Shown: piece by piece, positions 37,689 through 46,533 of the stretch
Layout: each line of letters opens with the position of its first letter
Numbering within the stretch: the first letter of the stretch is position 1
NCBI RefSeq assembly: GCF_002831625.1
Contig: NZ_CP025116.1
Coordinates: 2,037,501 to 2,101,500, forward strand
DNA: 64,000 nucleotides
Source: Nonlabens sp. MB-3u-79
GTDB lineage: Bacteria; Bacteroidota; Bacteroidia; Flavobacteriales; Flavobacteriaceae
Direction of reading: 5' to 3'
Notes under the pieces: generated by a model
Seen by the model: only the letters and a program-made list of their open reading frames with translations
What the model was told of the DNA's origin: nothing
The model's database searches: none
Translations under genes and position numbers: made by a program

Positions 37689-38750
37689 ATGAACAGAAAA
37701 AAGATATTAATCACTGGCGGTGCTGGTTTTATAGGATCACATGTGGTTCGATTATTTGTCACGGCATATCCTAATTACGAAATATACAATTTAGATGCGC
37801 TTACCTATGCAGGTAATTTGGAGAATCTTAAAGATGTGGAACAGGCCTCTAATTACAATTTTCTGAAAGCCGATATCACAGATGCAACCGGTTTAGACAA
37901 GTTATTTAAACTTTATAATTTTGATAGTGTTATTCACTTAGCGGCAGAGTCCCATGTAGATCGATCCATCAAAGATCCATTACTTTTTGCAAAGACTAAT
38001 ATTTTAGGAACTTTAAATTTATTAGAGTCCTATAAAAAGCACAGTGATTTTCAAAAGGGTCTTTTTTACCATATCAGTACAGACGAAGTCTATGGAACTC
38101 TTGGAGCAACAGGGCTTTTTACAGAAAACACTTCTTACGATCCTAATTCACCCTATTCTGCTTCCAAAGCAAGTTCAGATCATTTTGTAAGAGCTTATGG
38201 AGAAACTTATGGATTACCTTTTGTGATCTCTAACTGCTCCAACAATTATGGATCCTTTCAGTTTCCTGAGAAATTAATTCCCCTCTTTATTAATAACATT
38301 ATCAATTTTCAACCATTACCTGTATATGGAGACGGAAATTATACCAGAGACTGGTTGTTTGTTCAAGATCACGCTAAAGCTATAGATACTGTTTTTCATA
38401 AAGGTAAAAATGGAGAGACCTATAATATAGGCGGGCATAATGAATGGAAGAATATAGACCTGATTAAGTTGCTTTGCGCCAAAATGGATGTTCATTTAGG
38501 CAGATCTGCAGGAGAAAGTGAAAAATTGATCACCTTTGTTAAAGATAGACCGGGTCATGATGTGAGGTATGCCATTGATGCCTCAAAAATAGAGCGAGAG
38601 TTGGGATGGAAGCCTTCTCTTACTTTTGACGAAGGCTTAGAAAAAACAATAGCATGGTATTTAGAAAATGAAGCCTGGTTAAATAATCTGACTTCAGGGA
38701 AGTATCAGGAGTATTATGATTTACAGTATTCTCTAATTAACACAAATTAA
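37689..38750 (+). CDS. rfbB: dTDP-glucose 4,6-dehydratase
   Basis: Converts dTDP-glucose to dTDP-4-keto-6-deoxyglucose, the branch point to rhamnose and other deoxysugars. The 353 residues are normal. This is an extended SDR enzyme with the NAD loop TGGAGFIGSHVVR at the N-terminus, the catalytic region STDEVYG, active-site YSASK in PYSASKASSDHFVRAYGETYG, and the nucleotide-binding YGDGNYTRDWLFVQDH. It is the first gene of the polysaccharide locus. RfbA lies 442 bp downstream, separated by a broken gene. RfbC and RfbD are not in the window, so the final sugar cannot be stated. Confidence 0.96.
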   Translation: MNRKKILITGGAGFIGSHVVRLFVTAYPNYEIYNLDALTYAGNLENLKDVEQASNYNFLKADITDATGLDKLFKLYNFDSVIHLAAESHVDRSIKDPLLFAKTNILGTLNLLESYKKHSDFQKGLFYHISTDEVYGTLGATGLFTENTSYDPNSPYSASKASSDHFVRAYGETYGLPFVISNCSNNYGSFQFPEKLIPLFINNIINFQPLPVYGDGNYTRDWLFVQDHAKAIDTVFHKGKNGETYNIGGHNEWKNIDLIKLLCAKMDVHLGRSAGESEKLITFVKDRPGHDVRYAIDASKIERELGWKPSLTFDEGLEKTIAWYLENEAWLNNLTSGKYQEYYDLQYSLINTN

Positions 38751-38764
38751 ACCGAATTTCACAA

Positions 38765-39151
38765 ATGGATTTCGAGAATATTTTATACAAAGAAGAAAGT
38801 TTCAGAATTATTGGAGCATGTATGAAAGTCCATACTGCTTTAGGTGCGGGTTTTCTAGAATCTGTTTATCATGAAGCTCTAGAGAAAGAGTTTAAAAATC
38901 AGGAAATAGAATTTGACAGTAAGAGAAAACTTCAAGTTTATTATAATAATGTTCCTTAAAAAAAATATTTTATAGCTGACTTTATCTGTTTTAATAAAAT
39001 AATTATTGAAATCAAAGCAGCCTTATTTTTACATAAAGACACGGAAGCTCAAACTATAAACTATCTTAAATCCACTAATTATAAATTAGGTTTATTGGTT
39101 AACTTTGGACAATCAAGTTTAACTTGGAAAAGATTTATAAATACCAAATAA
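38765..39151 (+). pseudogene. GxxExxY-family gene interrupted by a stop codon
   Basis: The frame reads EESFRIIGACMKVHTALGAG, then FLESVYHEALEKEF, the GxxExxY pattern of a small family of unknown function. It meets TAA at 38957-38959. The same frame then continues [20 protein letters not shown] and closes at 39151, 129 codons in all. ADFI and EIKA are the conserved second half of the family, so a single nonsense change (for example Leu TTA to TAA) split an otherwise normal gene. GxxExxY genes are often inserted within flavobacterial polysaccharide loci. The 5' part alone (64 residues) is unlikely to be functional. Confidence 0.88.
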
Positions 39152-39192
39152 TCCGTGCAAATCTGCTTTAATTCGCGAAAATCTTTAAAAAA

Positions 39193-40080
39193 ATGAAAGG
39201 AATAATTTTAGCTGGGGGCTCAGGAACCAGATTGCATCCGTTAACCTTAGCGGTAAGCAAACAACTCTTGCCTATTTATGATAAACCTATGGTTTATTAT
39301 CCGTTGTCGGTATTAATGGAAGCGGGTATTACTGAGGTGCTATTGATATCTACCCCAAATGACCTTCCTAATTTTGAACGCTTACTCGGTGATGGAGGTA
39401 AATTTGGTATTTCTATCACTTATAAAGAACAGCCGAGCCCAGACGGTCTCGCACAAGCATTTATTCTCGGTGAAGCATTTATAGGGGATGATGCAGTAGC
39501 TTTGGTATTAGGAGATAATATTTTTTATGGCGCTGGATTTTCTGAGTTATTGGAACGCGCCGTACATAAAGTTACTTCAAAAAATGTGGCTGTTGTATTT
39601 GGCAACTATGTAAAAGACCCAGAGCGTTATGGTGTTGCGACTTTTGATACTGCAGGTAAGCTCAGTGGAATTGAAGAGAAGCCTACAAAACCGGCGTCTA
39701 ACTATGCTGTGGTAGGTCTTTATTTTTATCCTAATTCTGTTATAGAGGTGGCAAAAGGATTAAAGCCGTCTAAGAGAGGTGAGTTGGAGATCACTGCGGT
39801 TAATCAATATTATTTAGAGAATAAAAGTTTAGAAATGCAAATACTCAGTCGCGGCTTTGCATGGTTGGATACCGGGACGCATGAGGCACTTACCGAAGCT
39901 ACAGAATTTGTAAAAGCGGTAGAAAAAAGGACAGGTCTTAAAATAGCTTGTTTAGAAGAGATTGCCCTGACTCAAAAAAGAATTACTAGTGAAGATCTTT
40001 ATAGCAGAGTCGAACACTTAAAGGGAGATTACTACGATTACATTAAAGAAGTGGTTCTTAAAAAGGGAAAAATTAATTAA
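39193..40080 (+). CDS. rfbA: glucose-1-phosphate thymidylyltransferase
   Basis: Makes dTDP-glucose from glucose-1-phosphate and dTTP, feeding RfbB. 295 residues, full length. The nucleotidyltransferase signature LAGGSGTRLHPLT is at the N-terminus, followed by SKQLLPIYDKPMVYYPLS, VLGDNIFYG, EEKPTKPASNYAVVGLYFYP, and the C-terminal RGFAWLDTGTHEAL. The enzyme works in the cytoplasm. It follows the broken GxxExxY gene, and a T-rich stretch after its stop may give weak termination. Confidence 0.96.
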   Translation: MKGIILAGGSGTRLHPLTLAVSKQLLPIYDKPMVYYPLSVLMEAGITEVLLISTPNDLPNFERLLGDGGKFGISITYKEQPSPDGLAQAFILGEAFIGDDAVALVLGDNIFYGAGFSELLERAVHKVTSKNVAVVFGNYVKDPERYGVATFDTAGKLSGIEEKPTKPASNYAVVGLYFYPNSVIEVAKGLKPSKRGELEITAVNQYYLENKSLEMQILSRGFAWLDTGTHEALTEATEFVKAVEKRTGLKIACLEEIALTQKRITSEDLYSRVEHLKGDYYDYIKEVVLKKGKIN

Positions 40081-40132
40081 TTTTTTTATAGTTGTTGTAC
40101 TGCTATGACCGTTACAATAAGAAGATTCTTAT

Positions 40133-40140
40133 TACATTTG
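40133..40140 (+). promoter_or_regulatory. -7 box upstream of the 4-epimerase gene
   Basis: TACATTTG matches TAnnTTTG, in the 106-bp gap after rfbA. It suggests that transcription can restart here. Confidence 0.45.
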
Positions 40141-40186
40141 CCACTTACTTTTAGTAGAAATAACAGACTAAAACACCACTAGAAAA

Positions 40187-41158
40187 TTGACACAAGACAA
40201 AATACTTATCACCGGCGCCGCAGGATTTATAGGTAGCAACTTAGCTGATTATTTTGTGGGAAAGGAATATGATGTTGTAGGATTAGATAATTTTTCCACA
40301 GGTCACCCCAAGAATATTCAACAATTAAAAGAGAAATCCAATTTTCAATTTATTGAAGGAGATATCAGGGATTTGGGGGTTTGTATCAAAGCGGTAAAAG
40401 GTTGTCGTTATGTACTGCATCAGGCAGCCTTAGGGAGTGTCCCTAGATCCATCAAAGATCCGATTACGACCAATGAAGTGAATATCAGCGGTTTTTTAAA
40501 TATCCTAACCGCTTGTAAGAATGAAAAGGTGGATAAATTGGTCTATGCTGCTAGTTCCTCTACTTATGGAGACTCAAAAGCTTTACCTAAAGTAGAAGAT
40601 GAAATTGGGAAGCCACTATCCCCATATGCGATAACAAAATATGTAAATGAATTGTACGCAGACGTTTTTTATAAAACTTACGGGTTAAAAAGCATTGGTT
40701 TACGGTATTTTAATGTATTCGGTAGAAGGCAAGATCCCAATGGTGCTTATGCAGCAGTAATTCCTAAATTTATTGCTCAACTTATGAGTATGAAGTCTCC
40801 AGTGATCAACGGAGATGGAACCTATTCAAGAGACTTTACCTATATAGATAATGTGATACAAGCAAACGAGTTGGCTATGTTGTCTACGCATGAAGAATCC
40901 AATAATTGTGTTTTAAATATTGCTTTTGGTGAGCGAACTACAATTTCAGGTTTAGTTCAAACATTAAAAGAGCTGTTGAGTCGCTCCACAAAAAGCATAC
41001 AAAATGTGAAAATTAGCTATGGATCAAATCGAGAAGGTGATGTACCTCACTCCTTGGCATCTATTCAAAAAGCTAAAAATATTATAGGCTATGATCCTCA
41101 ATACAGTTTACAAGACGGTTTAAGAGAGTCGATCAAGTGGTACCAAGATAACTTGTAA
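40187..41158 (+). CDS. UDP-N-acetylglucosamine 4-epimerase (WbpP/TviC-like SDR)
   Basis: 323-residue extended SDR enzyme. NAD loop ITGAAGFIGSNLADYF at the N-terminus, YAASSSTYGDS, the catalytic YAITK, and the substrate region GLRYFNVFGRRQDPNGAYAAVIPKF typical of enzymes that interconvert UDP-GlcNAc and UDP-GalNAc. The only suitable start is the TTG at 40187. It places the nucleotide loop 8-14 residues in, as the family requires, and no ATG is available nearby. Paired with the dehydrogenase 6 nt downstream, it suggests UDP-GalNAcA production. A decayed copy of its N-terminus lies at 47026. Confidence 0.88.
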   Translation: MTQDKILITGAAGFIGSNLADYFVGKEYDVVGLDNFSTGHPKNIQQLKEKSNFQFIEGDIRDLGVCIKAVKGCRYVLHQAALGSVPRSIKDPITTNEVNISGFLNILTACKNEKVDKLVYAASSSTYGDSKALPKVEDEIGKPLSPYAITKYVNELYADVFYKTYGLKSIGLRYFNVFGRRQDPNGAYAAVIPKFIAQLMSMKSPVINGDGTYSRDFTYIDNVIQANELAMLSTHEESNNCVLNIAFGERTTISGLVQTLKELLSRSTKSIQNVKISYGSNREGDVPHSLASIQKAKNIIGYDPQYSLQDGLRESIKWYQDNL

Positions 41159-41164
41159 GTCGCA

Positions 41165-42451
41165 ATGCAAAAGAAGATGAAAAAAATAGCAGTTATAGGT
41201 TTAGGGTATGTGGGATTGCCATTGGCAAGACTTTTTGCTACAAAATATAGCGTTCTGGGCTTAGATATCAATCGAAGCAGAATAGCTCATTTACAAAAAG
41301 GAATAGACAAAACCTTAGAGGTAGAAGAAGATTTATTAAAGTCTGTTCTAAAATCTGAAAATTCAAATACAATTGGTTTGTACTGCTCGTTTGATTTTGA
41401 GGAGTTAGAAACAGCAACTATTTATATAGTGACAGTTCCTACTCCGGTCGATTCTAAAAATCAACCAGACCTAACCGCTCTGATTCAAGCCAGTAAGACC
41501 CTTGGTAAGTATCTCAAAAAGGATGATATTGTTATTTATGAATCTACGGTATATCCTGGAGCCACAGAAGAAGTATGTGTTCCTATTCTTGAAAAGCAAA
41601 GCGGCTTAAAGTTCAATAAAGACTTTTTTGCTGGCTATTCTCCAGAACGCATCAATCCTGGAGATAAATTACACAGAATAGAACATATTTTAAAAGTAAC
41701 TTCAGGCAGCACGCCTGAAGTTGGGATGGTTATCGATAAGTTGTACGCATCGGTAATAGAAGCAGGTACTCATCTTGCGCCTAGTATTAAAGTGGCTGAA
41801 GCAGCAAAGGTTATTGAAAATGCTCAAAGAGACATCAATATTGCTTTTGTAAACGAGTTGGCTAAAATCTTTAATCTATTAGACATTGATACGCAAGCGG
41901 TACTAGAAGCAGCAAGTACCAAATGGAATTTTATAAAATTCCAACCTGGATTGGTTGGAGGGCACTGTATAGGAGTAGATCCTTATTATTTGGCGCAAAA
42001 AGCACAACAAGTAGGTTATAACCCAGAGATCATTTTAGCCGGTAGAAGGGTCAATGACAGTATGGGGGAGTATGTAGGCAGTCAGACCGTAAAACTCATG
42101 TTGTCAAGAGATATCGCTCTTAAAAACGCATCAATTTTAATTTTGGGGATTACCTTTAAAGAAAACTGCCCTGATGTAAGGAATACCAAAGTGGTGGATG
42201 TTGTATCAAGTTTAAAAGATTTTGGTTTACAAATAGATATTCACGATCCTAATGCAGACCCAGAGCAAGTGCAAGAGGAATACGGTTTAGAGTGCTCGAA
42301 AGTCTTACCTCATAAAAAATACAGTGCGATTATATTAGCCGTAGCCCATAAAGAATTTTTAAGTTTAAATTTAGAAAATTTACTTGAGCCTAAAGGAGTC
42401 ATTTACGATGTAAAAGGCGTTTTAGGATCTCGTGCAGATAAAAAATTATAA
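41165..42451 (+). CDS. nucleotide-sugar dehydrogenase (TviB/WbpO-like, UDP-HexNAc to UDP-HexNAcA)
   Basis: 428 residues of the UDP-glucose/GDP-mannose dehydrogenase family. N-terminal NAD domain [41 protein letters not shown], and PERINPGD. The catalytic cysteine is in [16 protein letters not shown]. The segment [25 protein letters not shown] is typical of the TviB/WbpO subgroup oxidising UDP-N-acetylhexosamines at C6. It begins with either ATG 41165 or ATG 41177. The first is kept because both fit. It is adjacent to the 4-epimerase, as in Vi-antigen and WbpO/P loci. Confidence 0.88.
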   Translation: MQKKMKKIAVIGLGYVGLPLARLFATKYSVLGLDINRSRIAHLQKGIDKTLEVEEDLLKSVLKSENSNTIGLYCSFDFEELETATIYIVTVPTPVDSKNQPDLTALIQASKTLGKYLKKDDIVIYESTVYPGATEEVCVPILEKQSGLKFNKDFFAGYSPERINPGDKLHRIEHILKVTSGSTPEVGMVIDKLYASVIEAGTHLAPSIKVAEAAKVIENAQRDINIAFVNELAKIFNLLDIDTQAVLEAASTKWNFIKFQPGLVGGHCIGVDPYYLAQKAQQVGYNPEIILAGRRVNDSMGEYVGSQTVKLMLSRDIALKNASILILGITFKENCPDVRNTKVVDVVSSLKDFGLQIDIHDPNADPEQVQEEYGLECSKVLPHKKYSAIILAVAHKEFLSLNLENLLEPKGVIYDVKGVLGSRADKKL

Positions 42452-42452
42452 T

Positions 42453-43847
42453 ATGAAAGTAAAAAACATTTGTTGTATTGGTGCAGGTTATGTAGGAGGT
42501 CCGACGATGACCATGATAGCCGCTAAATGCCCTCATATTACTGTTAATGTAGTTGATATCAATGAAAAACGCATCGCCGCATGGAATGATCCTGATGTAG
42601 AAAACATACCTATTTATGAACCCGGATTATCGGATTTGGTGGGGCAAACCAGGGGTAAAAACCTGTTCTTTTCTACCGATGTAGACGCAGCAATTAAAGC
42701 AGCAGATATGATTTTTATATCTGTAAACACACCTACCAAAACCTATGGTGTAGGAAAAGGTATGGCGGCAGATCTAAAATATATTGAGCTTTGCGCTAGA
42801 CAAATAGCCGCAGTTGCGACTACAGATAAAATAATAGTGGAGAAATCTACTTTACCTGTGCGAACTGCAGAGGCTTTAAGGAGTATTCTAGACCATACTG
42901 GAAATGGTGTGCAGTTTGACATACTTTCCAATCCAGAATTCTTGGCAGAAGGAACAGCAGTAAGCGATTTATTAAACCCAGATAGAGTACTCATAGGTGG
43001 CGAGCAAACAGAAAATGGAAAAAAAGCTCAAAAAGCTTTAGTGGATGTATATTCCAACTGGGTTCCTAAAGAACGTATCTTGACGACAAACGTATGGTCT
43101 TCAGAGCTTTCTAAGTTGACAGCAAATGCATTCCTTGCACAACGAGTAAGTAGTATCAATGCACTATCAGAATTATGTGAAGTTACTGAGGCTAATGTGA
43201 ATGAAGTGGCGAGAGCTATAGGAACGGACACTAGAATTGGCTCTAAGTTTTTAAAAGCCTCTGTTGGTTTTGGAGGTTCTTGTTTTCAAAAAGACATATT
43301 GAACCTTGTCTACATTTCCCAGACCTATGGGTTACAGGAAGTGGCAGATTATTGGGAACAAGTCATCATTATGAACGATCACCAGAAAAGGAGGTTTGCT
43401 AAGAAAATTGTAAAGACCTTATTCAATACCGTTTCTGGTAAAAAAATAGCCATAATGGGTTGGGCATTTAAGAAGGATACCAACGATACCAGAGAGTCCG
43501 CAGCTATTTATGTGGCCGACTACCTATTAAACGAACAAGCAGAAATTACGGTCTACGATCCAAAAGTAACTGCAGAACAAATCTATAGTGACCTTAATTA
43601 TTTGGGGACCAGATCAGATGAGGAGAATCGGAGACTTCTTAAAGTAGTCACCGATCCTAAAATAGCGGTAGAAAAGGCACATGCTACAGCTATATTGACA
43701 GAGTGGGATGAATTCACAGAGTTCAACTGGAAAAACATGTATGACAGCATGCTCAAACCGGCCTTTCTTTTTGACGGTCGTATGCTATTAGATCATGAGG
43801 AGTTAAAAAGCATTGGGTTTGAAGTCTACACCATAGGTAAAGGTTGA
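42453..43847 (+). CDS. ugd: UDP-glucose 6-dehydrogenase
   Basis: 464 residues from the ATG at 42453 (a GTG at 42432 overlaps the previous gene and is less likely). It makes UDP-glucuronate. N-terminal NAD motif [53 protein letters not shown]. The catalytic Cys is in [16 protein letters not shown]. The C-terminal nucleotide-binding part has [14 protein letters not shown]. The [12 protein letters not shown] block and the length resemble the eukaryote-like Ugd group. The last 148 codons plus 48 bp of downstream DNA recur as a decayed copy at 45533-46026. Confidence 0.94.
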   Translation: MKVKNICCIGAGYVGGPTMTMIAAKCPHITVNVVDINEKRIAAWNDPDVENIPIYEPGLSDLVGQTRGKNLFFSTDVDAAIKAADMIFISVNTPTKTYGVGKGMAADLKYIELCARQIAAVATTDKIIVEKSTLPVRTAEALRSILDHTGNGVQFDILSNPEFLAEGTAVSDLLNPDRVLIGGEQTENGKKAQKALVDVYSNWVPKERILTTNVWSSELSKLTANAFLAQRVSSINALSELCEVTEANVNEVARAIGTDTRIGSKFLKASVGFGGSCFQKDILNLVYISQTYGLQEVADYWEQVIIMNDHQKRRFAKKIVKTLFNTVSGKKIAIMGWAFKKDTNDTRESAAIYVADYLLNEQAEITVYDPKVTAEQIYSDLNYLGTRSDEENRRLLKVVTDPKIAVEKAHATAILTEWDEFTEFNWKNMYDSMLKPAFLFDGRMLLDHEELKSIGFEVYTIGKG

Positions 43848-43849
43848 TG

Positions 43850-43891
43850 CCGCTTTCGCAATATTTGTCCCGAATTCACTTCGGGAAGCGG
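43850..43891. repeat. nested hairpin after ugd, copy 1
   Basis: CCGCTT...AAGCGG outer arms enclose a second perfect hairpin CCCGAA-TTCAC-TTCGGG. The outer arms begin CCGCTTTCGC and end GAAGCGG, the two halves of the genome palindrome, as if about 25 bp had been inserted at its centre. A second copy lies at 45982-46023. No T-run follows. Confidence 0.7.
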
Positions 43892-43964
43892 AAAACATAT
43901 TTAAAATGAAACCCAACATTAATCGTGAGAATTGATTAAATGTTCAAAAAAATACTGCTGTAAA

Positions 43965-44576
43965 ATGAGTGAATTTAAAAAAAACCTTATCGTTTTTGAA
44001 ACCCTTCCAGAGGATATCAAAATGGTGCCATTGGTTGAAGAATTCCAAAAACATTCTCAAAATTTTGAAGATAAAGTTTGCGTAACAGCTCAACACCAGG
44101 AAATGTTAGATCGAGTTCTTGATTTTTTCAATATCACTCCAAATTTCGATTTGGATCTTATGAAGCCTGGTCAAAACTTATATTCTTTAACAGCAGACAT
44201 CATCAAAGGAATGAAACCTGTTTTAGAAGAATTTAATCCAGATTACGTTTTTGTACATGGTGATACCTCTACCACCATGGCTACCTGTATGGCTGCTTTT
44301 TACAACCAGTCCAAAGTATTTCATGTAGAAGCAGGATTACGTACCGATGACAAATGGTCTCCATTTCCCGAGGAGGTGAATAGACAAGTGACCGGAAGAA
44401 TAGCAGACTTTCATTTTGTCCCTACAGAGACTTGTAAGAAGAATCTTCTCTTGAAAAATATTGAAGAGGGTCAAATCTTGGTTACTCATAATACCGTAAT
44501 TGATGCTTTATTGGACCATAATATTAAGGTAGATAATGAACCAATGGCTTTTATTAAGGAAATGAAAGAATTCTAA
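43965..44576 (+). pseudogene. truncated UDP-GlcNAc 2-epimerase paralogue
   Basis: 203 codons from the ATG at 43965, closely similar in DNA and protein to the first ~200 residues of the intact wecB at 47226. The nucleotide-binding start GTRPEAIK has become ETLPEDIK, and [11 protein letters not shown] has become [11 protein letters not shown]. The frame stops in the middle of the fold, so the catalytic second Rossmann domain ([16 protein letters not shown]) is missing. Scattered similarity to a later part of wecB (GAGGCGAAGCC near 44614) suggests an internal deletion. It is almost certainly inactive as an epimerase. A residual non-catalytic role cannot be excluded, since the frame is still open. 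Confidence 0.85.
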
Positions 44577-44691
44577 GACTATGCGCCAAGTTGACTTAAA
44601 AAGACTGCTAATTGAGGCGAAGCCGTGCTTTCTTGATAGTGAACAGTCCATAATCCACAGATAAATTTAAACTATCCATAAAAACACACCA

Positions 44692-45123
44692 ATGACATAT
44701 AAAAAATCAATTGCAGTAATTGTATCAGGCTATTTTAATCCTATCCATAAGGGACATATTGATTATTTTAAACAGGCCAAAGCTCTAGGTCATCAATTGT
44801 TTGTTATCGTCAACAACGATTATCAAAGGGAGCTCAAAGGAAGCAAAGCTTTTCAAGATGAGGAAGAACGTTTGCTTATCGTGAGTAATATTAAATCAGT
44901 AAATAAGGCTATATTATCCATTGATCAAGACTCAACGGTTAGAGCAACCTTAAAAAAAATTGTAAATGAGTATAAGTCAGATTTTGATTTTATGTTTGCA
45001 AATGGGGGTGACCAAAACAACAAAAGCATACCTGAAGCAATAATATGTGAAGAACTAGGAGTGCTGCTTACGGACGGTTTAGGTGAGAAAATCCAATCAA
45101 GTAGTTGGCTTTTGAAAAAGTAA
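44692..45123 (+). CDS. cytidylyltransferase-like nucleotidyltransferase
   Basis: 143 residues of the TagD/RfaE2-like nucleotidyltransferase fold. The HxGH signature is in GYFNPIHKGHIDYFKQAKALG at residues 12-31, followed by FVIVNNDYQRELKGSKAFQDEEERLLIVSNI and FANGGDQNN. Such enzymes activate glycerol phosphate, ribitol phosphate, ethanolamine phosphate or heptose phosphate with CTP or ATP. The substrate cannot be told from sequence alone. Its place between sugar genes suggests an activated non-sugar or alditol substituent of the polysaccharide. It is complete and intact, unlike its neighbours on both sides. Confidence 0.85.
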   Translation: MTYKKSIAVIVSGYFNPIHKGHIDYFKQAKALGHQLFVIVNNDYQRELKGSKAFQDEEERLLIVSNIKSVNKAILSIDQDSTVRATLKKIVNEYKSDFDFMFANGGDQNNKSIPEAIICEELGVLLTDGLGEKIQSSSWLLKK

Positions 45124-45147
45124 TATTTTTAATTTTAATCAAATAAA

Positions 45148-45492
45148 ATGGAACACGACATCAGACCTTGGGGAGAATACTTTGTTTTAGAAAATCAAGA
45201 CACCCACAAAGTCAAACGTATAAAAGTGAAACCTAAAGGCAGACTTTCTTATCAATACCACCATAAGCGTTCAGAAGTATGGACGGTAGTAAGCGGTGTT
45301 GGGCGAATAACTTTAGACGGTGAAACCAAAGATTACTATTATGGGGACATTGTGCAAATACCGCAAGGTATGAAGCATAGAATCGAGAACCCTTCAGCCG
45401 AAGAAGATTGTATCTTTATTGAAGTACAACTAGGTACTTATTTTGGAGAAGACGATATTGTACGGATAGAAGACGATTATGATAGAAATTAG
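45148..45492 (+). CDS. mannose-6-phosphate isomerase type II-like cupin
   Basis: 114-residue single-domain cupin equal to the C-terminal module of ManC-type bifunctional enzymes. It reads RPWGEYFVLEN, VKRIKVKPKGRLSYQYHHKRSEVWTVVSGVG and GDIVQIPQGMKHRIENPS. The metal-ligand set HH...E...H is present. It may isomerise mannose-6-phosphate/fructose-6-phosphate or a related sugar phosphate. It starts 24 nt after the nucleotidyltransferase gene and is likely co-transcribed. No GDP-mannose pyrophosphorylase domain is attached. Confidence 0.88.
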   Translation: MEHDIRPWGEYFVLENQDTHKVKRIKVKPKGRLSYQYHHKRSEVWTVVSGVGRITLDGETKDYYYGDIVQIPQGMKHRIENPSAEEDCIFIEVQLGTYFGEDDIVRIEDDYDRN

Positions 45493-45532
45493 AAATAATC
45501 CTAAGCAATTCAACTGACTTTTAAATATACCT

Positions 45533-45979
45533 TAAGAAAATCGTAAAGACCTTATTCAATACCGTATCTGATAAAAAATCGCTTTAATGGGTTGGGCCTT
45601 TAAAAAGAATACCAACGATACCAGAGAGCTCGCAGCTATTTATGTGACCGACTACCTATTAAACGAACAAGCAGAAATTACGGTCTACGATCCAAAAGTA
45701 ACCGCAGAACAAATCTATAGTGACTTTAATTATTTAGGCGCCAGATCAGATTAGGAAAACCGCAGACTTCTTAAAGTAGTCACCGATCCTAAAATAGCGG
45801 TTGAAAAGGCACATGCTACTGCTATATTGACAGAGTGGGATGAATTCACAGAGTTCAACTGGAAAAAAATCTATAACAGTATGCTAAAACTGGCTTTTCT
45901 TTTTGACGGCCGCATGCTATTGGATCATGAGGAGTTAAAAAGTATTGGCTTTGACGTCTATACGATAGGTAGAGGTTGA
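45533..45979 (+). pseudogene. decayed duplicate of the ugd 3' end
   Basis: About 450 bp aligned with 43400-43847 at a constant offset of 2132-2133 bp, and highly similar (for example the AACGAACAAGCAGAAATTAC and ACAGAGTGGGATGAATTCAC words are shared). A one-base deletion in the run after GTATCTGATAAAAAA shifts the frame. A GAG-to-TAG change creates a stop at 45752-45754. The 5' two thirds of ugd, including the catalytic Cys, are absent. The similarity goes on through the downstream hairpin to about 46026 and then stops abruptly. Confidence 0.92.
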
Positions 45980-45981
45980 TG

Positions 45982-46023
45982 CCGCTTTAGCGAAACTTGT
46001 TCCGAATTCACTTCGGGAAGCGG
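45982..46023. repeat. nested hairpin after the ugd fragment, copy 2
   Basis: Second copy of the structure at 43850-43891 with changes in the loop: CCGCTTTAGC...TTCCGAATTCACTTCGGGAA...GCGG. The stem arms are kept although the adjacent coding fragment is decaying. Confidence 0.7.
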
Positions 46024-46026
46024 AAA

Positions 46027-46533
46027 CCTTAGATTGATAAAGATTATATGAGGTTTTACCACAAGAACCTTTTAAATAGTCTTTTAGTAGGTTGTAAGAT
46101 TTGTCAATGTATTTTACATTTTACATGTGTTGTTTTATAGCTATTGCACTATCCCTTAAATTTTAAGAAATATATAAAGCTGTAAGCTGTTCGTTTGGAC
46201 ATAATTTATTGTGTGCGGCGAATGTATTTATTTATGGGTTTTGTGAAGAGTAACAAAAGGTACAAACTAACAGCAAACGGAGGAACCTGTATTGAAAATT
46301 AAACTTAGAAAAGAACAGATAATTACGGGGCGAAAGCACGGAGATTTATTATCTTGCGACCTGAAAAATTAGCGCTTTTTGCGCAAGTTACTGTGGGGAG
46401 TTCCAAATATAATGGGGCTCACAGTAGCGGAGCTATAGAAAAAAAGTAGTATAACAATGCTTTATAAAACAACCAGCCCCTAATTTTTTGTACATAAGAA
46501 AAATATATAATAAGAACACTTAACGACGCACAA
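46027..46533 (+). other. gene-free ~500-bp stretch upstream of the UpxY gene
   Basis: No frame of useful length on either strand. It may be the untranslated leader of the second polysaccharide operon. Visible structures are GCGC-TTTTT-GCGC near 46370; ACTGTG (46390-46395) facing CACAGT (46420-46425); and GGGGCT (46414-46419) facing AGCCCC (46475-46480), the latter followed by TAATTTTTTG, a terminator-like end. A long structured leader is what a UpxY-type antiterminator acts on in Bacteroides. Applying that here is inference. Confidence 0.4.

Noticed and set aside
40081..40132. Terminator after rfbA, from the T-run directly after the stop
   Set aside because: There is a T-run but no stem of useful length before it.
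43932..43964. TTG start adding eleven residues to the wecB-like pseudogene
   Set aside because: The added residues include three Cys in a short basic stretch unlike the family N-terminus. The ATG at 43965 aligns with the start of intact wecB.
45493..46533. tRNA or other structural RNA in the gene-free kilobase
   Set aside because: The first half is explained by the ugd fragment. In the rest I found no cloverleaf, CCA-type end or known RNA signature.
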